NCBI GenBank assembly: GCA_963727495.1
Contig: CAVSGQ010000006.1
Coordinates: forward strand, 1,798,001 to 1,862,000
Origin: Actinophytocola sp963727495
GTDB taxonomy: Bacteria; Actinomycetota; Actinomycetes; Mycobacteriales; Pseudonocardiaceae
DNA length: 64,000 bases
Direction: 5' to 3'
Shown here: positions 57,723 to 64,000 of the stretch, in pieces
How the letters are laid out: the number at the start of each line of letters is the position of its first letter
Position numbering within the stretch: the stretch's first letter is position 1
Program-made: the position numbers and the translations under genes
Notes under the pieces: model-generated
The model's database searches: none
What the model was told of the DNA's origin: nothing
What the model saw: only the letters and a program-made list of their open reading frames with translations

Positions 57723-58676
57723 CTACGAGCCGGACGAGACGGTGTCCGCGAGCAGTTCGTCCTGCTCCGCGGCGCGGCCCGCGCGCAGCAGCCGGCGCCA
57801 GTGCTCGGGGTCGTGGCCGGCCGGCTCGGTGGTGTCCACGAAGTCGCGCAGCAGTGCCAGGAACCGTGCCGGGTCGTTCTGGTGCGGGAAGTGACCGGCC
57901 GAGGCGAACAGCTCCAGCCTGCTGCCCGGCATCGCCGCGTGCGCGAGGTGGGCGTGGCGCACCGGCACGATCCGGTCCCGCTCGCCCCACACGAGCAGCG
58001 TCGGGATGCCGCGGGTCAGGTAGCAGCGGTCGAGCATGGTGACCACCTGCCCGCGCGGGTCGACCACCGAGCGCAGGGTGCGCAGGAACGCCATCCGCGT
58101 CCGCGGGTCGCGCAGCGCCGAGTACCGGTCGAGGGCGTAGCCGAGGTCCGGCCCGAAGCCCAGGTCGACCAGCAGCGGCAGCAGCCCGGTGATCGCGGCC
58201 CGCAGCGGCGAGGCGGTCAGCAGCGGGAGGGCGAGCTCCGCGCCGGGCATCGAGGCCAGGCGCAGCAGCGGGTGCACGGACCGGCCGATCCCGCCGCTGG
58301 AGACCAGCACGAGCCGCTCGCAGCGCTCCGGGAACTGGTAGGCGAACTGCATGGCGACCCCGCCGCCGAGGGAGTGGCCGACGACCGTGACGCGCTCGAC
58401 GTCCAGCACGCCGAGCAGGTCGCGCAGCCCGCACGCGTAGGCGGCGACCGCGTAGTCGGCGCGCGGCTTGTCCGACTCGCCGTGGCCGAGCAGGTCCGGC
58501 GCGATCACCGTGTGCCGCCTCGCCAGCTCCGGGAGCAGGTGTGACCAGGTGCCGGAGTGGTCGCTGATGCCGTGCACGAGCAGCAGCGCCGGCCCGCTCC
58601 CCGCCGTCCGGTAGGCCCGGCGGTAGCCGTGGATCACGCGATGACGCAGCTCGGCCGCCATCCGTCCATTGATCAC
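57723..58676 (-). CDS. Alpha/beta-fold hydrolase
   Basis: Alpha/beta hydrolase of 317 aa. The oxyanion region is LLLVHGISDHSGTW near residues 31-44, the nucleophile elbow VVGHSLGGGVAMQFAY (Ser102), the acid is probably Asp in LLVWGERDRIVP near 245, and the His is in SAGHFPHQNDP near 272. The family is broad (esterases, meta-cleavage hydrolases, haloperoxidase-like), so no substrate is assigned. There is no signal peptide. The start used is the ATG at 58676; an internal ATG five codons in is possible. It is in the same orientation as the DUF1707 gene behind it, 30 nt apart. Confidence 0.87.
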   Translation of the reverse strand: MINGRMAAELRHRVIHGYRRAYRTAGSGPALLLVHGISDHSGTWSHLLPELARRHTVIAPDLLGHGESDKPRADYAVAAYACGLRDLLGVLDVERVTVVGHSLGGGVAMQFAYQFPERCERLVLVSSGGIGRSVHPLLRLASMPGAELALPLLTASPLRAAITGLLPLLVDLGFGPDLGYALDRYSALRDPRTRMAFLRTLRSVVDPRGQVVTMLDRCYLTRGIPTLLVWGERDRIVPVRHAHLAHAAMPGSRLELFASAGHFPHQNDPARFLALLRDFVDTTEPAGHDPEHWRRLLRAGRAAEQDELLADTVSSGS

Positions 58677-58706
58677 CCGCGGTGTTGTCGGCGGGTGAAC
58701 GCCGCG

Positions 58707-59363
58707 TTACTCCTCGATCTCCTTGGTCTTGTCCTTGTTCTTCTGCTTGCGCGGCTTGCGGCGCTTGACGTCCACGGCGCCCATCACGGCCAGGCCGGTG
58801 ATCTTCACCAGCGGCATGCCCGGCCGAGGCTGGGCCTGGTCCTGGACGTTGTTCTCGAACGCCCCCATGAAGCCCGTGCCGTTCACCTGGATGATGATGT
58901 CGTCGGGCACCACGATCTCGATGCCGCCCATCATCGCGAACGCCTGGATGGTCGTCTCCGCGTCCTCGAACCGCGCGTCGGTGAGGTCGATCTGGACGCC
59001 GCCCATGAGCGCGACGGAGGTGAAGGTCGGCGCGACGGTCCACACGCCCTTGCGGTCGGAGCCGGACAGGATCGCGATCGCGGAGGAGGACGTGGCCCGG
59101 CCGCCGATGCGGGTGCTCGGCGCGGCGGCCGGCTGCGGGACCGCGACGGACCGGGTCTGGGCGCCGGCCGGCAGGTCACGGGTGAGCGGCTCCAGGTCGG
59201 CGAACGTCTTGGCGGCGTAGACCTTGTCGAGCCTCTCTTCCAGCTCGGTCACGGTCAGGCGGCCCTCGGCCATCGAGTCGTGCAGGACCCGGGCGATGCG
59301 CTCCCGGTCGTCGTTGGACACGCGCATGTTCCGCGGGTCTGGCACGGCAGGCAGATCACTCAC
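58707..59363 (-). CDS. DUF1707 and LiaF-like (cell-wall response) domain protein
   Basis: Protein of 218 aa. Residues 11-65 are a DUF1707 (SHOCT-like) domain, MRVSNDDRERIARVLHDSMAEGRLTVTELEERLDKVYAAKT. Residues 105-200 are beta-rich and match the C-terminal domain of LiaF-type proteins (AILSGSDRKGVWTVAPTFTSVALMGGVQIDLTDARF, repeated as AFAMMGGIEIVVPDD). The tail is strongly basic (KRRKPRKQKNKDKTKEIEE). Such proteins are linked to cell-envelope stress sensing; no membrane span is present. I start it at the GTG at 59363, 7 nt after TAGCCT, a leaderless arrangement; a longer reading would invade the divergent methyltransferase. Confidence 0.85.
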   Translation of the reverse strand: MSDLPAVPDPRNMRVSNDDRERIARVLHDSMAEGRLTVTELEERLDKVYAAKTFADLEPLTRDLPAGAQTRSVAVPQPAAAPSTRIGGRATSSSAIAILSGSDRKGVWTVAPTFTSVALMGGVQIDLTDARFEDAETTIQAFAMMGGIEIVVPDDIIIQVNGTGFMGAFENNVQDQAQPRPGMPLVKITGLAVMGAVDVKRRKPRKQKNKDKTKEIEE

Positions 59364-59370
59364 GAGGGTG

Positions 59371-59376
59371 AGGCTA
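59371..59376 (-). promoter_or_regulatory. Leaderless-type -10 of the DUF1707 gene
   Basis: TAGCCT on the minus strand, 7 nt before the GTG at 59363. It is back to back with the methyltransferase element, only 16 nt apart. Confidence 0.6.
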
Positions 59377-59392
59377 TCGCGACGGGGGTGGA

Positions 59393-59398
59393 TATGGT
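59393..59398 (+). promoter_or_regulatory. Leaderless-type -10 of the methyltransferase gene
   Basis: TATGGT, 7 nt before the ATG at 59406. Confidence 0.6.
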
Positions 59399-59405
59399 GC
59401 GCCCC

Positions 59406-60206
59406 ATGTCCGCCGCCGGCTCCTCCACCGACGACTTCTCCGGCGCCGATCTGGCCACGCAGATCAGCGCGCTGGACACCCAGGCACGGCTGCCCGGCGT
59501 GAGCCGGCTGCGCTCCTGGGTGCTGACCGTGCTCGCGCCGCGTCCCGGCGAGCGGGTGGTGGACGTCGGCGCGGGGACCGGGGAGCACCTGCACGCGCTG
59601 GCCGAGGCCGTCGGCGCGCGGGGCGAGGCGATCGGCGTCGAGCCGAACTCGGGGATGCGCGCGGAGGCCACCCGGCGCGCGGCCGGGACGGCGGCGACGT
59701 TCGTCGACGGCGACGCGTACGCGCTGCCGTTCGAGGACGGCTCGGTCGACGCGGTCACCTGCGAGCGGGTGTTCCAGCACCTGCGTGAGCCGGGCCGAGC
59801 GGCGGTGGAGATCGCGCGGGTGCTGCGGCCGGGCGGGCGGGTGGCGGTCACCGACACCGACTGGGCGACCGCGATCGTCCACCCCGGCGATCCGGACGTG
59901 GTGCGCGCGGTCGGCGAGGCCATGCGGACGGGCATCGCGAACCCGCTGGCCGGGCGGCGGGTGCCGGGTCAGCTCACCGCGGCCGGCCTGGAGGTCGACG
60001 ACATCGGCTCGCAGGCGCTGATCCAGTCCCGGGACGCGGCGGCCGGGCCGCTGATGACCATGCTCGGCCGGATGGCGCGCGACCGCGGCGCGATCACCGA
60101 GGGGCAGCGGGCGCTGTTCATGGCGGACGTGGCGGCGGGCGCGGAGCGCGGCGACTTCCTCATGTCGGTGACGATGTTCGCGATCCTCGCGCACCGTCCC
60201 GAGTAG
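59406..60206 (+). CDS. Class I SAM-dependent methyltransferase
   Basis: Methyltransferase of 266 aa of the UbiE/Methyltransf_11 type. Motif I is ERVVDVGAGTGEHLHALAEAV near residues 49-69, the acidic ribose-binding end is AIGVEPNSGM, and FVDGDAYALPFEDGSVDAVTCERVFQHL near 100-127 holds motifs II and III. RVLRPGGRVAVTDTDW is the post-II strand. The acceptor is unknown. TATGGT lies 7 nt before the ATG at 59406, whereas the in-frame ATG at 59394 would fall in that element. The 3' end overlaps the convergent PadR gene by 47 nt. Confidence 0.88.
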   Translation: MSAAGSSTDDFSGADLATQISALDTQARLPGVSRLRSWVLTVLAPRPGERVVDVGAGTGEHLHALAEAVGARGEAIGVEPNSGMRAEATRRAAGTAATFVDGDAYALPFEDGSVDAVTCERVFQHLREPGRAAVEIARVLRPGGRVAVTDTDWATAIVHPGDPDVVRAVGEAMRTGIANPLAGRRVPGQLTAAGLEVDDIGSQALIQSRDAAAGPLMTMLGRMARDRGAITEGQRALFMADVAAGAERGDFLMSVTMFAILAHRPE

Positions 60207-60732
60207 AGGGACCGGTCGGGCCCAGCAGCCCGGTCAGCTCGTCGAACCAGTCCAGCGCGGCCTGCTCGTGGCGGATGCCGAAGCGCAGCGTCGCCAGCCG
60301 GACCGCGTCGCCGGAACCGGCGAGGCGCTCCTCGTGCTCGCGGTAGGCCGCCAGGCGCGCGGCGTGCCCGGCGCGGGACGCGGCCAGGATCTCGGCCAGC
60401 CGGCCGGGGCGCAGGTGGCCGGAGAACAGGATCGTCAGCAGCAGCGGCACCCGGACCTGGTCGGCCGCGGGGTCGGCGTCGATCCACTCGGCGAAGGCGC
60501 GCCGGCCCGCGTCGGTGATCGTGTACGGCTTGCGGTCGCGCGGGCCCCGCTCGCCGACCGTGACCAGGCCGTCCCCGGTCATCCGGGCGAGCTCGCGGTA
60601 CACCTGGCTCTGGGTGAGCGTCCAGAAGTCGCCGATCCGGTCCTGCGCGGCCGCCACCAGGTCCCACCCCGTCATCGGCCCGTCGTGGAGCAGGCCGAGC
60701 AGCGACGCCGCGGTGGCGTTCAGGCCTCGCAT
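60160..60732 (-). CDS. PadR-family transcriptional regulator
   Basis: Winged-helix regulator of 190 aa. The DNA-binding domain is NATAASLLGLLHDGPMTGWDLVAAAQDRIGDFW with recognition helix QSQVYRELARMTGDGLV and wing RDRKPYTITDAGRRAFAEW near 68-86. The C-terminal helical domain (Vir_act_alpha_C-like) mediates dimerisation. I use the ATG at 60732 because it gives the standard PadR opening; in-frame ATGs upstream would add up to 20 residues. A directly repeated ATGACGTTCC at the start may be part of an operator. The 3' end overlaps the convergent methyltransferase by 47 nt; the target gene is not evident. Confidence 0.85.
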   Translation of the reverse strand: MRGLNATAASLLGLLHDGPMTGWDLVAAAQDRIGDFWTLTQSQVYRELARMTGDGLVTVGERGPRDRKPYTITDAGRRAFAEWIDADPAADQVRVPLLLTILFSGHLRPGRLAEILAASRAGHAARLAAYREHEERLAGSGDAVRLATLRFGIRHEQAALDWFDELTGLLGPTGPSTRDGARGSRTSSPT

Positions 60733-60855
60733 GACGTTCCCATGACGTTCCATTGTGGTCGAGGCTTGTTCGAACATCGCCCCGGGCGCCACGAACCGCT
60801 GCCCGTCGAGGGATGAAGACCAAGGCGCCGGGCTCGTCCGAACACGCCTCGCAGC

Positions 60856-60861
60856 TACCGT
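60856..60861 (+). promoter_or_regulatory. Leaderless-type -10 of upp
   Basis: TACCGT, 8 nt before the ATG at 60870. Confidence 0.55.
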
Positions 60862-60869
60862 ATCGCCCC

Positions 60870-61493
60870 ATGGATGTGCGCACCGTCGACCACCCGCTGG
60901 CCAAGGCGCGGCTGACCGTCATGCGGGACGCCCGCACGGACAACGCCACCTTCCGGGCCGCCCTGCACGAGCTCACCGTCATGCTGATCTACGAGGCCAC
61001 CCGGGAGGCGCCGGTGCGCACCGAGCGCATTCACACCCCGGTCGCGCGCACCGACGGCTTCTGGCTGGCCAACCCGCCGCTGCTGGTGCCGGTGCTGCGG
61101 GCCGGCCTCGGCATGGCCGACCAGGCGCACCGGCTGATCCCGGACGCGCAGATGGGCTTCGTCGGGCTCGCCCGCAACGAGGAGACGCTCGAGCCGACGC
61201 CGTACATGGAGTCGCTGCCCGCGTCGCTGGCCGGCCGGCCCGTGTTCGTGCTCGATCCGATGCTCGCCACCGGCGGCTCGATGGAGTACACGATCCGGCT
61301 GCTGACCGACCGCGGCGCGACCGACGTGACCGCGGTGTGCGCGCTCGCCGCGCCGGAGGGCATCCGGCACCTGGAGGAGTCCGGGCTGCCGGTGCGGCTG
61401 GTCACCGCCAGCGTGGACGAGCGGCTCAACGACTCCGGGTACATCGTCCCCGGCCTGGGTGACGCCGGTGACCGGCAGTACGGGGCCGTCTGA
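60870..61493 (+). CDS. upp: Uracil phosphoribosyltransferase
   Basis: Uracil phosphoribosyltransferase of 207 aa, making UMP from uracil and PRPP. It shows the N-terminal DHPLAKARLTVMRDARTDNATFRAAL, the TPVARTDGF loop, VPVLRAGLGMADQAHRLIP near 72-90, the PRPP-binding VFVLDPMLATGGSMEYTI near 127-144, and the C-terminal uracil-binding YIVPGLGDAGDRQYG. Complete. It starts at the ATG at 60870, with TACCGT ending 8 nt upstream; longer in-frame starts lack support. It fits the nucleoside salvage theme because thymidine phosphorylase and cytidine deaminase upstream release uracil. Confidence 0.96.
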   Translation: MDVRTVDHPLAKARLTVMRDARTDNATFRAALHELTVMLIYEATREAPVRTERIHTPVARTDGFWLANPPLLVPVLRAGLGMADQAHRLIPDAQMGFVGLARNEETLEPTPYMESLPASLAGRPVFVLDPMLATGGSMEYTIRLLTDRGATDVTAVCALAAPEGIRHLEESGLPVRLVTASVDERLNDSGYIVPGLGDAGDRQYGAV

Positions 61494-61511
61494 ACCTCGT
61501 CCGGAGTGGTA

Positions 61512-61528
61512 TCACGGTGGTACCGTGA
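61512..61528. promoter_or_regulatory. Operator-like palindrome overlapping the toxin-antitoxin promoter
   Basis: Inverted repeat TCACGGT-GGT-ACCGTGA, perfect over 7 bp per arm. It covers the TACCGT -10 element (61521-61526), which is 7 nt before the antitoxin ATG at 61534. This is the position expected for an autorepressing ribbon-helix-helix antitoxin. Confidence 0.6.
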
Positions 61529-61533
61529 GGCGC

Positions 61534-61740
61534 ATGGCGATGACTCTGAGGCTGTCGGACGAGGAGAGCTCGCACCTCGCCGAACTGGCCGCGGCGGAAG
61601 GCCGGTCGAAACAGGAGATCATGCGGCTCGCGCTCGCCGACCGCTGGGCGCGGTTGCAGAAGGAGCAGCAGCTGGCCGAGGTGCTGGGCCGGGTGCTGCC
61701 GCGGTACCGGGGCCTGCTCGATCGGATCGGAACCACCTGA
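61534..61740 (+). CDS. Ribbon-helix-helix antitoxin
   Basis: Protein of 68 aa with an N-terminal ribbon-helix-helix DNA-binding motif: the beta strand MTLRLSDEESSHLAELA followed by RSKQEIMRLALADRW, then a helical C-terminal part (RLQKEQQLAEVLGRVLPRY) that would neutralise a toxin. It belongs to the CopG-like antitoxins often annotated as partners of Fic/Doc-type toxins in actinobacteria. The ATG at 61534 follows TACCGT by 7 nt with the palindrome overlapping it. The Fic-family gene starts 31 nt downstream in the same direction. Confidence 0.82.
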   Translation: MAMTLRLSDEESSHLAELAAAEGRSKQEIMRLALADRWARLQKEQQLAEVLGRVLPRYRGLLDRIGTT

Positions 61741-61771
61741 ATCCGTCGGTGGTTGGTGGCATGATCGCGCG

Positions 61772-62164
61772 GTGATCATGTACCTGGACGCCAGCGACCT
61801 GCTCGTGCTGGCCGCTGCCGTCACCGGCGGCGACCTCGTGGTGCGCGATCTCGGCCTGCTCGACGCCGCCGCGCACCGGCCGCGCGCCACCGTGCTCGGC
61901 GTGCAGGCCTACGACACGCTGTGGCTCAAGGCCGCCGCCCTGCTCGACTCCATCGTGACCACCCGCCCGCTCGCCGAGGGCAACTGGCGGCTCGGCTGGG
62001 TGGCCGCGGTGACCCTGTGCGACATGAACGGCTGGTGGGTCGACGCCGACGAGGACGAGGCGCTGGACCTGGTCCGCGAGGTCGGCCGCGGCATGGTCGG
62101 GGTGCCGGAGATGGCGGCCCGGCTGGAGGAGTGGGCGAACCCCAAAGAGGAGGACTCGGCTTGA
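61772..62164 (+). CDS. Fic/Doc-family toxin with substituted catalytic histidine
   Basis: Protein of 130 aa in the Fic/Doc toxin family of actinobacterial toxin-antitoxin pairs. The scaffold is preserved: VRDLGLLDAAAHRPRATVLG near 24-43, YDTLWLKAAALLDSIV, and the Fic loop RPLAEGNWRLGW at 65-76. The canonical motif is HxFxxGNxR; here residue 65 is Arg (codon CGC), not His, and position 72 is Trp, while Gly70, Asn71 and Arg73 are kept. Loss of the histidine usually abolishes AMP or phosphate transfer, so this may be an inactivated toxin or one with altered chemistry. The start is the GTG at 61772, with CATGAT 6 nt upstream. Confidence 0.82.
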   Translation: MIMYLDASDLLVLAAAVTGGDLVVRDLGLLDAAAHRPRATVLGVQAYDTLWLKAAALLDSIVTTRPLAEGNWRLGWVAAVTLCDMNGWWVDADEDEALDLVREVGRGMVGVPEMAARLEEWANPKEEDSA

Positions 62165-62191
62165 CCTGGAGCGCACTCCAGCTTCTACCGT
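62161..62191 (+). promoter_or_regulatory. MerR-type promoter and operator with 19-bp spacer
   Basis: TTGACC (62161-62166) and TACCGT (62186-62191) are separated by 19 bp instead of 17. The spacer holds the inverted repeat CTGGAG-CGCA-CTCCAG (62166-62181). This is the classical layout of promoters remodelled by MerR activators, here upstream of the regulator's own GTG 7 nt after the -10. Confidence 0.75.
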
Positions 62192-62198
62192 CGACGGT

Positions 62199-62600
62199 GT
62201 GACTTACGCGATCGCCGAGGCAGCCCATCGCAGTGGGTTGTCGATCGACACACTCCGCTATTACGAACGCATCGAGCTCATCGACCCACCCGCCCGCGAC
62301 TCCGGTGGCCGGCGGGCCTACTCCGACGAGGACCTGGCCTGGCTGGGGTTCCTCACCAAGCTGCGCACCACCGGTATGCCGATCCGGATGATGCGCGAGT
62401 ACGCGCGGCTGCGCCACCAGGGTGACGCCACCGCGTCGCGGCGCAAGCAGATCCTGGTCGAGCAGCGCGCCGAGGTGCTCGACCGCATCGCCGAGCTGAA
62501 CGCCTGCCTGGACGTGCTGAACTACAAGATCGCCAACTACGAGGAGTGCGAGCGGAGCCTGAACGAGCAGGCGCCGGTGATGGAGGAGGCGTCCGCGTGA
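62199..62600 (+). CDS. MerR-family transcriptional regulator
   Basis: MerR regulator of 133 aa. The winged helix-turn-helix is YAIAEAAHRSGLSIDTLRYYERIELIDPPARDSGGRRAYSDEDL at residues 3-46, followed by the coiled dimerisation helix (SRRKQILVEQRAEVLDRIAELNACLDVLNYKI). Cys112 and Cys123 are present but not in a metal- or redox-sensing cluster, so the type fits regulators of aldehyde or aldo-keto reductase genes (AdhR-like). The operator in its own promoter indicates self-regulation. GTG start at 62199; its end lies 25 nt from the convergent acyltransferase gene. Confidence 0.88.
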   Translation: MTYAIAEAAHRSGLSIDTLRYYERIELIDPPARDSGGRRAYSDEDLAWLGFLTKLRTTGMPIRMMREYARLRHQGDATASRRKQILVEQRAEVLDRIAELNACLDVLNYKIANYEECERSLNEQAPVMEEASA

Positions 62601-62601
62601 C

Positions 62602-62622
62602 CCCGGTGGCGCCGCCACCGGG
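62602..62622. terminator. Hairpin between convergent merR and acyltransferase genes
   Basis: Ten-bp inverted repeat CCCGGTGGCG / CGCCACCGGG with almost no loop, directly after the merR-family stop and 4 nt from the stop of the minus-strand gene. A bidirectional terminator is likely. Confidence 0.55.
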
Positions 62623-62625
62623 CGG

Positions 62626-64000
62626 CTACCAGTCGTCGACGTGCGCGCCGAGCAGCCGGTCGATCTCCATGCCCATCGCGGGCGCGACCGTTGCCATGTA
62701 CGTGCCGCTGATGTGGTTGTCGTCCATGTAGACGAACACGTTGCCGATCACCGGGGGGCACGTCGTCGCGTCGCAGAAGTAGTCGCTGGTGTCCACGAAG
62801 TACACACCGTCCGGCAGATCGGCGAGCGTCTCGTACGGCGGTCGTGCCGGGTAGAGGTGCCCGCGCGGGGTGGCGCACTCGGCGGCGTTCGCCCCCTTGG
62901 CCCGTACGCACCTCACCGGCGGCTTGTCGAACCTCGGGTTGTCCCGCAGCCCGACCACCGGTATGCCGTGCTCGACGAGCCGGCGCCAGGCCCGGACGTA
63001 GCCATCCGGAACGTTCTCGGTGAGGCCTCGCCGGACTTCCCGGGTGGCGACGGTGACCACGGCGTCGGGCCGCATGTCGATGATCTCCGCGATCGCGTCG
63101 ATGTTCCACTGCTCGCACGTGTCCTGGTCCGGGGACGGCTGTGCACTCAGCGACAGCGGGCAGCCGCCGAGCAGCATCGAGAACACCTGCCAGTGCCGCT
63201 GCCGCGCGAACGGGCGCAACGCTCCGAGGTACTGCTCGGCATGCGAGTCTCCGACGAGCACGACCCGCTTGACCGGTGCCGGCTCGTCGGTGGGGCAGAC
63301 CTTCAGGTCCGCGTTGCGCGACGAGGTCACGCAGGTGGCCGAGTCGTTGCGGACCCAGTCGTCGCCGAGCGCCACGAACGCGGGGGCCGGTGGCACGTTC
63401 CGCGGCACCGGCAACAGCCTCCCGTCGCGCAGCGCCTGGGCGCCGGGGTGCAGCGGGTCGTCCCCGTGCACCGCGTACCTGGCCGCCTGCTGGTTGCCGT
63501 AGATCTGCCAGCCACCGGCCGCGACCAGCACCACGGCCAGCGTGGCCACGCCGAACCCGTAGGCGCCCCAACGGGTCCGGGTGCCGATCGACGACCGGCG
63601 CACGGGATCCTCGACGAGGTGATAGGTGAGGGCGGCGAGCACCAGCGACACGCCGATCACGAACATTCCGCCGAGCAGGCCGACCGCGGGGCGGTCCCGC
63701 ACGACCAGGTACAGCAGCAGCACCGGCCAGTGCCACAGGTACAGCGCGAAGCTGAGATTGCCGAGGTACACCAGCGCCCGGGAGCCGAGGACCCGGTCCG
63801 CGCCGAACGCGCTGCCGGTGGTGCCCGCCGCGATCACCAGCGCGGCGGCGACGGTGGGCCACAGCGCCAGGTAGCCGGGGAACACGCTGCCGACGCGCAG
63901 TACCAGCCCGCAGATCGCGACCCCGACGACGCCGGCCCAGCCGAGTACCAGCGCGACCGCCCTTGGCGGCGTCACCCGGTCGATCAGCAGCGCGAGCAGC
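62626..64000 (-). CDS. Acyltransferase 3-SGNH fusion protein (OafA-like), 5' truncated by window edge
   Basis: C-terminal 458 or so residues of an integral-membrane O-acyltransferase fused to an SGNH hydrolase-like domain; the frame continues past base 64000. The visible acyltransferase spans include LGWAGVVGVAICGLVLRVG, LWPTVAAALVIAAG, the conserved LSFALYLWHWPVLLLYLV and LAALTYHLVEDPVRR. After a linker, an SGNH domain has block I VVLVGDSHAEQYLG and block V YMDDNHISGTYM (Asp and His). Such proteins acetylate or otherwise acylate extracellular glycans or small molecules. Possible disulfide cysteines (CVTSSRNADLKVC) fit an extracytoplasmic domain. Confidence 0.9.
   Translation of the reverse strand, partial: LLALLIDRVTPPRAVALVLGWAGVVGVAICGLVLRVGSVFPGYLALWPTVAAALVIAAGTTGSAFGADRVLGSRALVYLGNLSFALYLWHWPVLLLYLVVRDRPAVGLLGGMFVIGVSLVLAALTYHLVEDPVRRSSIGTRTRWGAYGFGVATLAVVLVAAGGWQIYGNQQAARYAVHGDDPLHPGAQALRDGRLLPVPRNVPPAPAFVALGDDWVRNDSATCVTSSRNADLKVCPTDEPAPVKRVVLVGDSHAEQYLGALRPFARQRHWQVFSMLLGGCPLSLSAQPSPDQDTCEQWNIDAIAEIIDMRPDAVVTVATREVRRGLTENVPDGYVRAWRRLVEHGIPVVGLRDNPRFDKPPVRCVRAKGANAAECATPRGHLYPARPPYETLADLPDGVYFVDTSDYFCDATTCPPVIGNVFVYMDDNHISGTYMATVAPAMGMEIDRLLGAHVDDW

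Noticed and set aside
1..64000. tRNA or rRNA genes, insertion sequences, prophage or integrative element
   Set aside because: I found no tRNA-like cloverleaf in the larger gaps, no transposase or integrase motif in any frame, and no flanking direct repeats that would mark an insertion.

Overview
The window is about 64 kb of very GC-rich DNA with actinobacterial gene content: a Cvn conservon (histidine kinase, roadblock, DUF742 and Ras-like GTPase), eukaryotic-type NADP isocitrate dehydrogenase, ROK repressors, Tat lipoproteins, an ESX-flavoured YbaB/NlpC locus, many GTG starts and abundant leaderless-type promoters. Short palindromic intergenic repeats between convergent genes (GAGTCCCCCGTT arrays) and the gene set suggest a Pseudonocardiaceae genome, perhaps close to Amycolatopsis; that placement is inference. 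It looks like ordinary chromosome: I see no rRNA, tRNA, CRISPR array, transposase, integrase or phage gene.

Layout. Bases 1-14959 are housekeeping: the 3' part of argS, a complete conservon on the minus strand, an HhH-GPD glycosylase, a GNAT acetyltransferase, icd, an SH3 protein, a metallo-beta-lactamase-fold hydrolase, an HD hydrolase, trpS, a YhjD-type membrane protein, a D-Ala-D-Ala carboxypeptidase and a small YegP-like protein. Bases 15099-36026 form one long plus-strand sugar region: two ROK regulators, a ribose/xylose-class ABC importer, a Gfo/Idh/MocA oxidoreductase, xylA, a ThuA protein, then a tightly overlapping Ebo-type cluster (inositol-3-phosphate synthase-like cyclase, UbiA/EboC, TIM barrel, EboA, TatD/EboB, EboE, EboF-like phosphodiesterase, another TIM barrel), a Tat-exported TIM barrel and xylB. 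An ArsB/NhaD permease, a small membrane protein, a heptad-repeat coiled coil and a saccharopine-dehydrogenase-like oxidoreductase follow.

Bases 40338-49862 are a nucleoside uptake and salvage region: BMP-family lipoprotein, ABC ATPase, two permeases, cytidine deaminase and thymidine phosphorylase in one operon, then adenosine deaminase. deoC with two ALDH-family genes (53716-57105) and upp (60870) extend the same metabolism: thymidine phosphorylase makes deoxyribose-1-phosphate, DeoC cleaves deoxyribose-5-phosphate to glyceraldehyde-3-phosphate and acetaldehyde, and the ALDH could oxidise the aldehyde. Between them lie an acidic two-repeat protein and a YbaB/YbaB/NlpC-P60/helical-protein locus resembling ESX accessory genes. 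The right end has a DinB protein, an alpha/beta hydrolase, a DUF1707 protein, a methyltransferase, a PadR regulator, an RHH/Fic toxin-antitoxin pair, a self-regulated MerR gene and a truncated acyltransferase-SGNH gene.

Main points for a second look: the Ebo-type cluster lying between xylA and xylB with an inositol-phosphate-synthase-like cyclase where other Ebo clusters have a dehydroquinate-synthase-like enzyme; a conserved leader element of about 105 nt ending in the ribosome binding site of three unrelated genes, with a deleted inverted fourth copy; a Fic toxin whose catalytic histidine is arginine; a split ALDH pair resembling ALDH16; and a set of one-base indels that break four otherwise conserved genes and look like sequence errors.
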